From: Seriola aureovittata
Taxonomy: Eukaryota; Chordata; Actinopteri; Carangiformes; Carangidae
Length of the DNA: 64,000 nt
Assembly (NCBI RefSeq): GCF_021018895.1
Contig: NC_079375.1
Span: 2,752,560-2,816,559 of the forward strand
Direction: 5' to 3'
The notes under the pieces are model-generated. The model made no database searches. It was not told the origin of the DNA and saw only the letters and a program-made list of their open reading frames with translations. This document shows, one piece after another, positions 1-10,020 of the stretch. A program made the translations under genes and the position numbers. The first letter of the stretch is position 1. Every line of letters begins with the position of its first letter.

Positions 1-345
1 TGTGTAGATCCTGAACACTGTACAACAATGTCTACAACTGTACAAGCAGCATCAATACAACCTGTGTGTTGATGGTGTGATTTTGTTTTCCTGTTTACAA
101 ACACCTCCTCGTCTTGTGATGGTGCAATAATTATTACATGCGTTCCATCTCTGGCACCGATCACAGCAGGTAGACCGACCGTGGAGCTGCTTCATTTCTC
201 TGTAGTTGTTGAACATCTCAGATAAATCATATGAATTGTCCTATGACGTCAGAGCGCGTTTATTGTTTGGTGAATAGATCAGCCTTTCTCTGTTGCCAAG
301 TAACGCAGCGTTGCCAAACACTTCATCTCCGCGCTGATCGGGTTG
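1..345 (-). pseudogene. PIF/Harbinger (HARBI1-like) transposase fragment
   Basis: On the minus strand positions 171 to 1 translate without a stop into the catalytic-core signature of Harbinger transposases: LPAVIGARDGTHV, then IAPSQDEEVFVNRK, then a CIDAAC...VDIVVQCSGST stretch matching the family pattern CDA...NIVA.WPGSTHD. The D in ARDGTH is the expected first catalytic aspartate. Upstream, 345 to about 280 reads NPISAEMKCLATLRYLAT, matching the N-terminal helix just before the DNA-binding region of this family. Between the two blocks the frame is shifted, contains stops and is shorter than usual. The gene continues beyond the left edge, so the later catalytic residues cannot be checked. 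Function in an intact relative is cut-and-paste transposition; this copy cannot encode it. Confidence 0.72.
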
Positions 346-552
346 TTTCAGTTGGAGATGTTATTGCACCTTCACAAACTCCACAACGATCATTATTCCC
401 TCGTGACTGAGTCGTATCTTTTAGGTAATTCAGCATCGTGTAAGGTTTCCAGAACACTGTGACGTGGGATGACAGCAGCTCTTTAAGATTCTTTGTGATT
501 TGGTCTCAGTGAGTTAGGAATCCTCTCCACTGCTTCTACCTTCTCCCAGACG

Positions 553-683
553 TAGGAGCTACTTTTAGAGCTAAGTGACAGAAAGTCAGAAAAATGAAGA
601 GTCCTAAAGTTAGGACTGACACGCTGATAATTTTTAGGAGTTTCTCCTACATTGGCAAGTTAGGAACTACTTTTAGCCTTAAG
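553..683. repeat. Subterminal 23-bp direct repeat of the Harbinger end
   Basis: TAGGAGCTACTTTTAGAG and its continuation at 553-575 recurs with three to four changes as TAGGAACTACTTTTAGCC and continuation at 661-683, about 108 bp apart in the same orientation. Repeated subterminal motifs are common transposase-binding sites in DNA transposons; that role is inferred here. Confidence 0.55.
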
Positions 684-705
684 ATGCTTTGTGAATACAC
701 GCCCT

Positions 706-1922
706 GATATATAAAGTGAAGACAATCATGAGCTACTGGATTTTCACATAGCACCATCATCAGTTCATCAGCAGATGTCCAGCGTCAGTGACACATTTTG
801 TTTAGAGTTAAACAGCTGCTAAAACAAGCATGTTTGGTTTCTCATGTAAGCACGCTGATGCTGTTAATATTTAGCTCAAAACACCACTGTGTCTGACCTC
901 AAAGACAAACATGTAACTTCAGTCTGATTCCTCTGTGCGAGCTGTGGCTCTCAGAGAGCTGCTGTTAGACTGTGGCTCCCAGACGGCTCTGACAGGTCGG
1001 CGTGACGGGCCAATCGCTGACATCAGAGGTGATGAGCCGAGGATGCAGGAGTCCCACAGCACAGAGTGAGAAAAAAAACATGACTCCAATCAATGTGCCT
1101 GTGACTCGAGGAAACTCTGAAAACAATGAGTCATCCTCCTCCACAGAAGCTGGAGATGAAGGGTCTGAGGGAGTGGGGGGGTGGGGGGGGGGTGGGGGGG
1201 TAGGGTGGGGATGGAGGAGCGTGACAAGCGAAGAAGCTAGTTCTGACACGAGCAGGCGGAGGAACGACGGGTGTTTGATTACCTGCAGTGACACTGACGT
1301 ACACATCCACAACAAGGATTTTAATGACGTCTATTTTAATAATTTATTCAGTAACACAGCGTTTACTTACCGTGTGATCCGTATTAAAAACATATATTAA
1401 CACCAAAGATAATACAGCTTATATATTTACCCAAACAGTTTGTGCTGTTTCCGCCTGCTCTCCTTGTTTAGTGCTGACCAAAAATGAACAACAGAATTTT
1501 TCCTACTGGTGTTTTTGTGAATGAAGAGTTTACACTGATACATATGCCTTCAGGAAATAGCTGTACGCCTGCTCTGTGAGTCTGATAAGAACAACGGCTT
1601 TCACCGTCTCCCACCTGCTCGCCCTTTAGATGTTACCAAACTCACTGCCAGATACTTAAATGAAGCCATTTTCACAATGATGTTTTCTCCACAGACATTG
1701 TTGTTTGACTGAGAAATGAAGCGCTTCTATGACTTCAAACTCTCCTTGTTGAATCATAAGTAAGAAAAAAATAAAATAAACAGTGTTGAAAATATTTGGT
1801 TCTTTGGGAATAAAGGTGAGAGGTACAAGCCTGCAAAAACTTCAGAGTAGAGGTTTATCAGGATTCCCAAGGTGCATTTCGGTAACAAAAAATCAAATCA
1901 CAGAGTTTAAATTGTGCAACAT
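706..1922. other. No gene recognised
   Basis: Two overlapping open frames on opposite strands (965-1400) both cross the G-rich tract at 1175-1210, and their Gly/Trp-rich or Pro/His-rich texture comes from it. Neither resembles a known protein. The rest is ordinary AT-rich sequence without a recognisable repeat. Confidence 0.5.
1175..1210 (+). repeat. G-run cluster, G-quadruplex candidate
   Basis: Five G runs of 7, 10, 7, 3 and 4 bases are separated by loops of 1-2 bases on the plus strand. This satisfies the G3+N1-7 quadruplex rule with very short loops. Confidence 0.75.
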
Positions 1923-2125
1923 TAAAGCTCCATACAGTCTAAAGGTAGATGTCCATGTGTAGTTTGATTATAAAGCAGGTCTAGGTTCTATATTAATACT
2001 GTGAAAGTATCAAAGTGCTCAGTCCACAGAGAAATGCACACAGCCTGTCACCGCTCTCAGCCACACCGCAAACCACCTGGACCCACCATCCAGCCTTGCA
2101 GGATTTGGTTTCTGTCTTAGCTTCC
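1923..2125 (+). repeat. Family A dispersed repeat, internally deleted copy
   Basis: Shares the family A head (AAAGGTAGATGTCCATGTG, TTATAAAGCAGGTCTAGG, TACTGTGAAAGTATCAAAG) and then jumps from the CACACAGCCTGT segment directly to CACCGCTCTCAGCCA, lacking the block in between. It ends shortly after GCAGGATTTGGTTTCT, so the hairpin part is missing. Other copies are at 4960, 14695, 31339, 40725 (minus) and 53917. Confidence 0.8.
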
Positions 2126-2680
2126 TCTCTGATTCACAGCTCCGACTGGTTGCTCCTCCATTGCAACAGCAGCTGTGATTCTTGGGTGTTGTAGTATTTT
2201 GAGCCGTCAACCAAAACAAAATGACAGAATGTGATTTCTCAAAAACAAAGCTGAAATAATTCAAACGGTGGCCAAAACATAAGCCTGTGTTTTTATGTTA
2301 AATGACAAAATTATTGTTTAAAGAATTGTTTTTTTAATGGGAGCACAGGAAAAAAAAAAAATCAATTAGTGTGGCCAGTGAAGTTTCCCCAGTCTTTAAA
2401 GAATACAAGCCACATGGTCCGGCAGATATCTGTTATCTTGAGGCTGCACTGAGGTGGACTTAAAGTGAAAGATGTGACATTTAGCCAATGACATACGTCT
2501 GCAGACCAACAGACAGAGAAGAACTGTGAATAAATCACAGAGAATTCATTAGATGTCTGATCCTGGGGCTAATTTGAAAGCCTCAGGACAGACACAGACC
2601 TACAGTAACCATTTTTCACCTTAGAGGGCAGAGTTGAGCTGCTGTCCTGCTAGGAACTGCTCTCTCTCTCTCTCTCTCTC

Positions 2681-2740
<60 letters not shown>

Positions 2741-3423
2741 CACATCACACAGATCTAACAGAAGTCACCACTGTGGTGGGAATAGACTGAAAGTAGGGCA
2801 GGAAGGGCAGCTCTTGCTTGAGAAAGAGGAGGGAACCTGCTGCGCTCCAAAAAGACATAAACAAGTATTTTGAGTGAATCAGTACAATACCAGAAAAAAA
2901 CTGCAAAACCCTAAAATGAATACATTAGAAATAAGATCTTTACTGAATATATCCTTATAAAATATAAATCTTGTAACTCCAGTTCAGTGGTACATCTACG
3001 TGATTTTTGGTGGCTGAAAAACAAAGGTTCTTAAAAACATGGCAGTTATGTGTGGAGAACAAAAATAAAGTTGTATGCTTAAATATTTTGTGAATTTGAT
3101 ACATATAACCTTTTGATTGACTGGAAAATATCCTTCACCAAATCAAATCTGGCAACACTGCAATGAGTCAGGGATGCCATGTTTGTAGCCTTTACTGCCA
3201 TCTAGTGTATAAACAGTAAAGCTGTTTTAAGTTACCGATTCTTAAATGTCATATTTTAGATACCAGAATATTAATAAATAAAAAAAAGAAATCAGCATAT
3301 TATTCAACAACGAAAATAATCTGTTGATATTTAAAGAAAAATTAGTCACCACTGCTGCACCAAACAATAAAAACTGAAGGTCTTTTCATTTTGTAAAGAT
3401 GATAGCTAAATTATTTTGTTATG
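2126..3423. other. No gene recognised; contains a CT/CA microsatellite
   Basis: Apart from the microsatellite at 2660-2739, the stretch is AT-rich and has no repeat copy or protein similarity that I recognise. Confidence 0.5.
2660..2739 (+). repeat. Compound (CT)n-(CA)n microsatellite
   Basis: About 20 bp of CT repeat, a short interruption, then about 54 bp of uninterrupted CA repeat. Confidence 0.95.
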
Positions 3424-3900
3424 ATCATAGACTGTAAATAAAGATGGACGTAGCCTGTGTGACATCACCGACAAATTTCTGAAGAGCGGTTTTGAAGATC
3501 AGAGTGAGCTGCGCCACTGTTGCCATCTTGGCAGTCCTTGACTCCGCCCCTAACTCCCAGCTAATCCAAAAATGGTTAAAGAGGTGGAGCGTGTGTGGAG
3601 CTGAGACTTCAGTGTATGCTGGTTTGTGGCAAGCATACGCTCACCCACCTGTCACTCAAAGAGGCCACGCCCTCAATTACTCGGAACTTCAAGCCTTAAT
3701 AGAAATGTAACCAGGTGAGTTATACAGTTGTCATGAAGGAGGAAATTAGGAATGGAGACCAAAACTGTTTTTTTTTACCAGGCTGTAAACATCTAGCCAT
3801 TCTCTAGTGGTCATTAGAGGAACTACAGTTTTTGGGACTTCAGTGTTGACTTCATTATTCAGCCCTGGTGATTGCCGCTTGGTTATACCCAACAACTGCA
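3424..3900 (+). repeat. Family B dispersed repeat
   Basis: Begins ATCATAGACTGTAAATAAAG, then GACGTAGCC...GACATCACC, GAAGAGCGGTTTTGAAG, GCCATCTTGGCAGT and GACTCCGCCCCTAACTCCCA, ending near GTCATTAGAGGAACTACAG. The same order recurs at 19855, 24814, 56014 and (reversed) 58052. The TAGACTGTA(A/T)ATAAA end is also seen at 36130-36155 in another repeat. No coding capacity. The transposition mechanism is not evident from these copies. Confidence 0.82.
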
Positions 3901-4683
3901 ACTCCCATGAGGCTTTGAAAGTGCTTCTGTGGCTAGGACTTGTGGGATATATTGTTGTTGAAGGCTAACTAAAGTGTTGTTGTTTTATGGCATGGTGACA
4001 GACATTCATTAATCAGACTATATGTCTGAAAACACCGCAAACAAAATCTTTTCAGAAAAAAAAGATGAAAGAAACATTTTGTCATATTTTTTTTTCTTAT
4101 CAATGAGATAGGATCACATTCAGGGTTCTGGGTTATTTGATGTCAACACAAATCAAGTGTTCTGTTCTCACCTGGTCAAACAAACCAAGCTTTAAAAAGC
4201 AGATGCTGCAGATGTGAGATTGTCCGTCTGAAAACTAAACAAAGGCAGAAATTCTTGAGATGACTGTCACCACAGAACTGTCATAATGGTCTCCCAGCAT
4301 CTCCCACTGAATGTGCCTACATTATGAGTGAGGCAGGCCGTCTGACAGCCTGTCAATACCACAGATTCTCCTCCAGCTGCTTTCCAAAGACTCCTCACCG
4401 AGGGGAGGACAGCGCTGTCTGCTCTCCTTACATGCCTCATGGATTTTAGCTTTTTTTTCAGACATGTTGGAGTTGGGGAAACAAAAATTGATGAGGTATA
4501 TTTTCCTCCTTTTTCTTTTCAACTCTGTCAGCCCAGTGGTTTTCTTATTCATGTTGCATCGGCTGCAGCTAAGGAGCCATTTGATTTCTCATCCTGAGCT
4601 AGTTGACATTTATTTCACAAACACTTGACATTTGGAAATGGGCTTCCTGTGTGAGCACTGTGTGTGCACACTTGTAACCCCCT

Positions 4684-4729
<46 letters not shown>

Positions 4730-4959
4730 GCACACAGCCCTGTGCCATTAGCAGCCTTTGTACAGAGCAGCTGGACAGTCCGACTGTCTGCTTGTTATCT
4801 TGGACTAAAAACGACTCAACTTTATGCTGAAAGCGAACTCTCAGTCTGAAATCTGCCAATAAATCAATACGTTCTGACTAATTTTGACATTTGTAACAGA
4901 GACTTTTGATCCAGTTTAGTTTCTTACAGTTAAAGGTTGAAACATACAGCAACAACCAA
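3901..4959. other. No gene recognised; contains a CT/CA microsatellite
   Basis: Open frames around 4599-4859 exist on both strands only because a CT/CA tract lies inside them. No protein match or further repeat recognised. Confidence 0.5.
4685..4736 (+). repeat. Compound (CT)n-(CA)n microsatellite
   Basis: About 30 bp of CT repeat followed by about 20 bp of CA repeat with one CG interruption. The architecture is the same as at 2660-2739. Confidence 0.95.
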
Positions 4960-5155
4960 CAACTTCTGCTACTTTGTGACGTCACAACAAAGCAGTCACC
5001 GCCCTCAGCCAAGCCCCAAGCCCCGCCCACCTGGACCCACGATCCAACCTTGCAGGATTTGGTTTCTCTGAGTGTTTACCTGAAATCTGCTATATTTTTA
5101 TTGGATCACTCAGAAAACAGTCAGCCATTGAGATGCTTTGTGGTTCTAATCTGAT
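4960..5155 (+). repeat. Family A dispersed repeat, truncated both sides
   Basis: Contains CTTTGTGACGTCACAACAAA, CAAGCCCCGCCCACCTGGAC, GCAGGATTTGGTTTCTCTGA and TATTTTTATTGGATCACTC, then breaks off inside the left hairpin arm (CAGTCAGCCATTGAG), so the palindrome is lost. Confidence 0.82.
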
Positions 5156-6600
5156 ATCTGTCTAGCATCCAAGAAGTTTTCTTTACGGATTATAATCTGA
5201 TCACAAGACTCTACAGCCGGATGTTGAAAAAGTGTGAACACATCCATCTCAAGACACATATGCAATCATTCCTCCTCTCATAGTCTATGTCAGTGAGCAA
5301 TCTGAGGACATCTACCCACTGTCTGATCTTCTGAGTCCGTCTTCTCGGTTCCTTGTGATAAGAAAACCCTGAAGCTGTTGCTCTCCAAACATCAAATACA
5401 AACACAGCACTGAGCTGTTGAACCTTTTATGTGATCAGTTCAGACACTGAATGATCTGTTTGAGTGAGGGAGCGGCATGCATGAGCCCTGCAGACCAGAG
5501 TTAAACCTCACCACAAAGGATCCAGGGGGAAGCTTGTCTCCTCTTAATAACACACAAAATATTGACAATACACTATTTTTGCCATGAATTTCTATTTTTC
5601 TGTATCTTCATCATCATCAATCATGCAGAAAATGAGGCTATTATTGATGTATGATTCATGCATGAGAGTGATTCATCACTAATTCACTTAACATGCATGC
5701 TATTCTTACCATCGCCATTGAAGCATGGCAGCACTTATTATTCATTTTAACAGCAATAATGATAAATAAAGTAAAATCAAGCAGGATACAAATGTTGCAT
5801 CTGTCGTTTCTGACCATGAGAAAGTGAAAACCATTGTATAATAAAGCTTTTATTTTGCTTGTAGTTTATAATTACATTTCATTCAAGTGTGAAAATGAAT
5901 GTGCTCAGAGGTGTAAATGCATACAAATCAACATGACTGCATATAGCTAGAAGAGCTGCAGCATACCACACCTGTAAGACAAAGTGTAGGGATTAAGTTT
6001 TTACACGTAAGACAAGGTGCAGTTTATATCAGATTTAATCACGAATGTATTTAATTAAAAAGAGCAGACGGGCAAACTGTGGTTGTTGCTGGTAACTGTA
6101 GTTTCAATAAAACTCTGTTTCTAATGAAAAGACATTGGCTGGTGAAGTGATGAACTGAACCGGGAATAGATTCTGAAAACATTCTAACAAAAGCAGCGAA
6201 GCATCGAGGAGACATTAACATTCGCCAAGGTGATAGCGTGTTAGCACGTGTTGTCATTCATGGTTAACCTCAGACGCTGAGTCCAGGAATCCTGATTGTG
6301 ACACCTGAGCTAGGTGTGAACAGGGTCGGGATTTCAAAATAAGACACAGTGAGGGTTCTGCTGTGAGGTGTGACTCTACTGATGTTCAGGTGAGTGAATT
6401 CATGCCGTAGCAGCACAGGAGACAACACATGCATGAATATGTCCACATTATGATCAAAATGACGATGTGTCGTTTATTTTCATTTCTACTTTTTAACTGT
6501 CTGGGCTATAAAATGTCCAGAAATGTCCATTAGAAATTGACGCCCAATTTTGGGGAGTCTGGGATCCAACATCCAGCGGAAGAGGAGGAAGTTATTCAAT
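5156..6600. other. No gene recognised
   Basis: AT-rich sequence with several short open frames (5211-5405, 6051-6257) that have no recognisable domain. No repeat copy identified. Confidence 0.5.
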
Positions 6601-6620
6601 ACAGGTGACATGCACAGATA

Positions 6621-6712
6621 CAGTGCATCTGGAAAGTACTCACACCCCTTCACTTTCCCCACATTTTGTTATGTTACAGCCTGATTCCAAAATGGATTAA
6701 ATTCCTTTTTTT
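6621..6712 (+). repeat. Left terminal inverted repeat of the Tc1 element
   Basis: Begins CAGTGCATCTGGAAAG and runs through TTCACTTTCCCCACATTTTG and CCAAAATGGATTAAATTCC. Pairs with 7953-8044 in reverse complement with only a few mismatches. Confidence 0.93.
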
Positions 6713-6980
6713 CCTCATCAATCTACACACAGTACCCCATAATGACAAAGCGAAAAAGGTTTTTTAGAAATTCTTGCAAATTTAAATATCGCATGTACAT
6801 AAGTACTCACACCCTTTGCTATGACACTCAAAAGTGAGCTCAGGTGCTTCCTGTTTCCACTGATCATCCTTGAGATGTTTCTACAACTTGATTGGAGTCT
6901 ACTTGTAGTAAATTCAATTGATTGGACATGATTTGGAAAGGCACACACGTGTCTATATAAGGTCCCACTGTAGACAGTGC

Positions 6981-7935
6981 ATGTCAGAGCAGAAACCAAG
7001 CCAAGAAGTCAAAGGAATTGTCTATAGACCTCAGAGACAGGATTGTATTGAGGCACAGATCTGGGGAAGGGTACAAAAACATTTCTGCAGCACTGAAGGT
7101 CCCAAAGAGCACAGTGGTCTCCATCATTTGTAAATGAAAGAAGTTTGGAACCACCAGGAGTCTTCCTGGAGCTGGCCGCCCAGCCAAACTGAGCAATCGG
7201 GGGAGAAGGGCCTTGGTCAGGGAGGTGACCAAGAACCCGATGGTCACTCTGACAGAGCTCCAGCGTTCCTCTGTGGAGATGGGAGAAACTTCCAGAACCG
7301 TCAACCGTCTCTGCAGCACTCCACCAATCAAGCCTTTATGGTAGAGTGGCCAGACGGAAACCTCTACTCGGTAAAAGGGACATGACAGCCCGCTTGGAGT
7401 TGGTCAGAAGGCACCTAAAGGACTCTCAGACCATGAGAAACAAGATTCTCTGGTCTGATGAAACCAAGATTGAGCTCTTTGGCCTGAATGCCAAGCGTCA
7501 CATCTGGAGGAAACCAGGCACTTCTCATCACCTGGCTAATACCATCTGTACAGTGAAGCATGGTGGTGGCAGCATCATGCTGTGGGGATGCTTTTCAGCA
7601 GCAGGAACTGGGAGACGAGTCAGGATCGAGGGAAAGATGAACGGAGCAAAGTACAGAGAGATCCTTGATGAAAACCTGCTCTAGAGCGCTCAGGACCTCA
7701 GACTGGGGCGAAGGTTTACCTTCCAACAGGACAACGACCCGAAGCACACAGCCAAGACAATGAAGGAGTGGCTTCGGGACAAGTCTGTGAATGTCCTTGA
7801 GTGGCCCAGCCAGAACCCAGACTTGAAGCTGATTGAACATCTCTGGAAAGACCTGAAAATAGCTGTGCATCTAACCTGACAGAGCTTGAGAGGATCTGCA
7901 GAGAAGAATGGGAGAAATACCCCAAATACAGATAT
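6981..7935 (+). pseudogene. Tc1-type DD34E transposase, disrupted
   Basis: The N-terminal DNA-binding half starts at the ATG at 6981 (MSEQKPSQEV) but shifts frame at several places before 7346. From 7346 the catalytic half is open: [15 protein letters not shown] holds the first catalytic aspartate, followed by [17 protein letters not shown], the conserved glycine-rich block. A TAG at 7682-7684 stands where relatives have glutamine (ENLL then stop). Beyond it the same frame continues with [18 protein letters not shown] (second aspartate) and [19 protein letters not shown] (glutamate); 34 residues separate D and E, giving DD34E. A deletion near 7870, lacking the usual arginine/proline stretch after the AVH motif, shifts the C-terminus, which resumes as ICREEWEKYPKY in another frame. 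Intact relatives bind the terminal repeats and excise the element; this copy is not functional. Confidence 0.93.
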
Positions 7936-7952
7936 GCCAAGCTTGTAGCTTC

Positions 7953-8044
7953 AAAAAAAGGAATTTAATCCATTTTGGAATAAGGCTGTAACATAACAAA
8001 ATGTGGGGAAAGTGAAGGGGTGTGAATACTTTCCGGATGCACTG
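7953..8044 (-). repeat. Right terminal inverted repeat of the Tc1 element
   Basis: Reverse complement begins CAGTGCATCCGGAAAG and mirrors the left end through the CCAAAATGGATTAAATTCC motif. TA follows directly at 8045-8046. Confidence 0.93.
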
Positions 8045-8065
8045 TAGGCAGAGCGCCTGATAGAA

Positions 8066-8284
8066 ATACTAATCACAGCAAAAATAAAAAGCAAGCAATA
8101 AAATAACACACACAACTTGCAATATAATATCTCTGCTGTGTGACACTTAGTAGTGAACATTATCCAGGCAGCAATTACCCAAAAATCTATTTGGCAAAAC
8201 CATTTTGTAGTTAATCAATATAATTTTTAGAGGAAATGGTTGAATCTTAATTATATAAATAATGAATACAAATAGGAGTATTAA
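8066..8284. other. Short AT-rich spacer
   Basis: AT-rich sequence between two Tc1-derived segments. Nothing recognised. Confidence 0.4.
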
Positions 8285-8865
8285 ATATACTATATGGCCA
8301 AAAGTACATGGACACCTGATCATTCCAGAAATATGTTACACTTTGTGCATCAGTGAGGTCCAGATGTGATTTAGGAAAACTTTTCACAATTCAATCCACT
8401 AAGCCACAAAATACATAATTAAATAAAAAAAAGTTTGATGAAATAGCTCCCTGTATCCATTTCCACCAAAACTTAACAACAAAAATAAAATTCTTAGAAA
8501 CAAGAAAGTCATAGTGTTCAATGCTATTCCTTGTGTCAACGAACACACTCTTAACTTTTTTTTTTTCCACAGCATATTGTAATATTTTCTGATGTCAAGA
8601 AATTTGCAAATGAATTCTATGCCACCATTACTCAATATCTGACTGTTGTCTGTATTAATCCTAGTTATACATGGTGGCAACAGATAATGGCCAGCACTGA
8701 TGTGAGGTGATGAGGTCTGGATCTCAGTCAGCAGTCCAGATCATCCCAGAGGTGTTGCGTGCTGTTCAGGTCTCGGTTCTGTGCAGATCAGTCAAGTTCT
8801 TACACATCAAACTGGAAAATGATTTCTTAATGGAATTGACTCTGTGCACTGTGGCGACCTCAGAT
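8285..8865 (-). mobile_element. Degraded Tc1-type element of a second lineage, interrupted
   Basis: At 8289-8322 a TATATGGCCAAAAGTACATG..GACACCTGATCAT segment matches the terminus of a common fish Tc1 family. From about 8690 to 8865 the minus strand carries the transposase region typical of that family. The AT-rich stretch of about 330 bp between them (8370-8698) looks foreign and is flanked by GATGTGA at 8363-8369 and 8699-8705. Confidence 0.65.
8690..8865 (-). pseudogene. Tc1-type transposase C-terminal fragment
   Basis: On the minus strand the region encodes, with stops, a decayed version of the Tc1 motif WPAQSPDLNPIEHLWDDL: the readable part is SAQNRDLNSTQHLWDDLD, where the catalytic glutamate position has become glutamine. 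Towards 8865 it continues with sequence matching the codons for the conserved AVHKA-type stretch of the same family. Heavily mutated and without a start. Confidence 0.68.
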
Positions 8866-8919
8866 TTCAGCCACTGATTGCGGTCGTCAAGCAGCACCTC
8901 TTTTTTTTTCTCTGTCTAT

Positions 8920-9170
8920 CTCAACATTGAGTATTCTCTGCAAGGAAATGGCAGACCTGAAACGCCTCATTGAATTTCATGTGGAGCAGACGCCGCTCCC
9001 TCTGCAGGAAAGGCGTTATGATGCTTGGAGTGCTGTGTAGTCGGCGCTCTCGAAAGCTCGGGGAGTTTGATAAATTGCATTTGAAGTGATGCCTGCATTA
9101 ACAAGATCAGACCTTTTGTAAGTCGATAGCAGCGACGGGCAGAAGCACAGTTCCTGTAAAGTTTGGTGAG
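8920..9170. promoter_or_regulatory. Candidate conserved non-coding block
   Basis: High-complexity, balanced-GC sequence with no similarity to other parts of the window, including CGCCTCATTGAATTTCATGT and GATAAATTGCATTTGAAGTG. The texture resembles vertebrate conserved non-coding elements. This is inference only, with no alignment made. Open frames in it are short and lack domains. Confidence 0.25.
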
Positions 9171-9443
9171 AGTGTCCGCACAATGTACAGTGATGCTTAA
9201 AAAAAAACAAAAAAAAAAAACACAAGATGCTGGCAACTGTATTCATAAACTGGTTGTTGATGAAAAGGCATCTGTTTCCCTGTTTGTGGATTGAGCTACA
9301 ACATCTGCACCCTCTCTGACCTTATAACTAGTGAAAGGTTATGTTGTTATCAAAACAGCGTAACCTCTGTACGCACACCACTGTAGAGCATCTCACTCAC
9401 ATGTCACACTTCATTAGTCTAAACTGTACTCAGTCAGGCTTAG
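9171..9443. other. No feature recognised
   Basis: Includes a short interrupted A tract near 9199-9220. No repeat or gene recognised. Confidence 0.4.
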
Positions 9444-9640
9444 GTGACCAGGTTTCTGAAATGAAAAACAGGGACATTTCCGGTCCTGTGGTCAATATTT
9501 CATTAAAACAATAATGGGACTTCCCTTCTGCTCTGCTGCCCAGTCTTTCTCCAGTCAGTTTTTTTTCATTCACAATTAAAAACAGGGACTTTTCCAAGGG
9601 ACAGGCAAACTGTCCACGGAAAACAGGGATGTCTGGTCAC
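9444..9640. mobile_element. Small MITE-like repeat with GTGACCAG ends
   Basis: Bounded by GTGACCAG (9444-9451) and its inverse CTGGTCAC (9633-9640). Inside are two inverted blocks built on AAAAACAGGGACATTTCCGG and TTAAAAACAGGGACTTTTCC. I recall this GTGACCAGAC...ACAGGGAC pattern from dispersed vertebrate repeats. About 197 bp, non-coding. A target duplication is not clear. Confidence 0.5.
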
Positions 9641-9663
9641 TCCAGCTTAAGTTGTTGCGAGGT

Positions 9664-10020
9664 TGTGAATCCAGTTAAAGTTCTTCTCCAGACATGTTTT
9701 AAACTCTGTAAAACTCCTCTGATATGATTAATATTTTGTTAAACATGATGTTCAAACATAAAAAGTGAAAAAAATGGAAATCTGAGTCTGAAGCTCCTCT
9801 AATCTTACTTCCTCACTAAGAAACCGGGATAAGCCTTGGCCCCGCCCACCACCTGCTGTCTCCAGGTGGACAGGTGAAAGAGCAGAGAGCATCGAGATGG
9901 TTAGAGGAGGAAACATCAGAGAGACTCAGCCACATGTTTGAGCCTCAGTCAGACCCAGACTCAGAGGAGGAGTCTGAGACCAGAACCAGAGACTAGCAGA
10001 CAGATCAGAACGGTTAGCAT
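9664..10020 (+). repeat. Family C dispersed element, plus-strand copy
   Basis: Matches the reverse complement of 38813-39125. Shared landmarks are AAAGTTCTTCTCCAGA, ATATGATTAATATTT, CCCCGCCCACCACCTGCTG and an acidic coding-like stretch (see 9838-9996). The two copies are almost identical over the last 160 bp and diverge upstream, where the minus copy has gained a long A tract. Confidence 0.8.
9838..9996 (+). other. Shared open frame in family C, short acidic peptide
   Basis: A frame of about 52 codons ending in TAG at 9994-9996 reads PAHHLLSPGGQVKEQRASRW, then LEEETSERLSHM, then FEPQSDPDSEEESETRTRD. The minus-strand copy at 38815-39002 keeps the same frame with only one or two replacements (Q to R in VKEQ/VKER) and runs on to DLQMDQNRLCC before its stop. 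The family is not recognised. The acidic SDPDSEEESE run resembles linker regions upstream of zinc-finger arrays in fish proteins, but no finger is present. No start context or promoter is evident. Confidence 0.35.

Larger units (their letters stand above)
1..705 (-). mobile_element. PIF/Harbinger DNA transposon remnant, cut by left edge
   Basis: Read on the minus strand the element starts near 705 with a terminus of the form GGGCGTGTATTCACAAAGCA, which I recognise as a fish Harbinger end, and continues into transposase-derived sequence to position 1. The other terminus lies outside the window. The subterminal region carries a duplicated 23-bp motif (553-575, 661-683). The transposase is broken, so this is a dead copy. 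No TWA target duplication can be confirmed because only one end is present. Confidence 0.72.
6621..8044 (+). mobile_element. Tc1/mariner-type DNA transposon, nearly full length, inactive
   Basis: A 1,424-bp element bounded by inverted CAGTGCATC(T/C)GGAAAG ends and flanked on both sides by TA (6619-6620, 8045-8046), the target duplication of the Tc1/mariner superfamily. The termini match over about 90 bp. A single broken transposase gene on the plus strand fills the interior. Size and design are standard for fish Tc1 elements. Confidence 0.95.

Noticed and set aside
965..1400. Gly-rich and Pro-rich proteins on opposite strands
   Set aside because: Composition is fully explained by the G-run cluster at 1175-1210.
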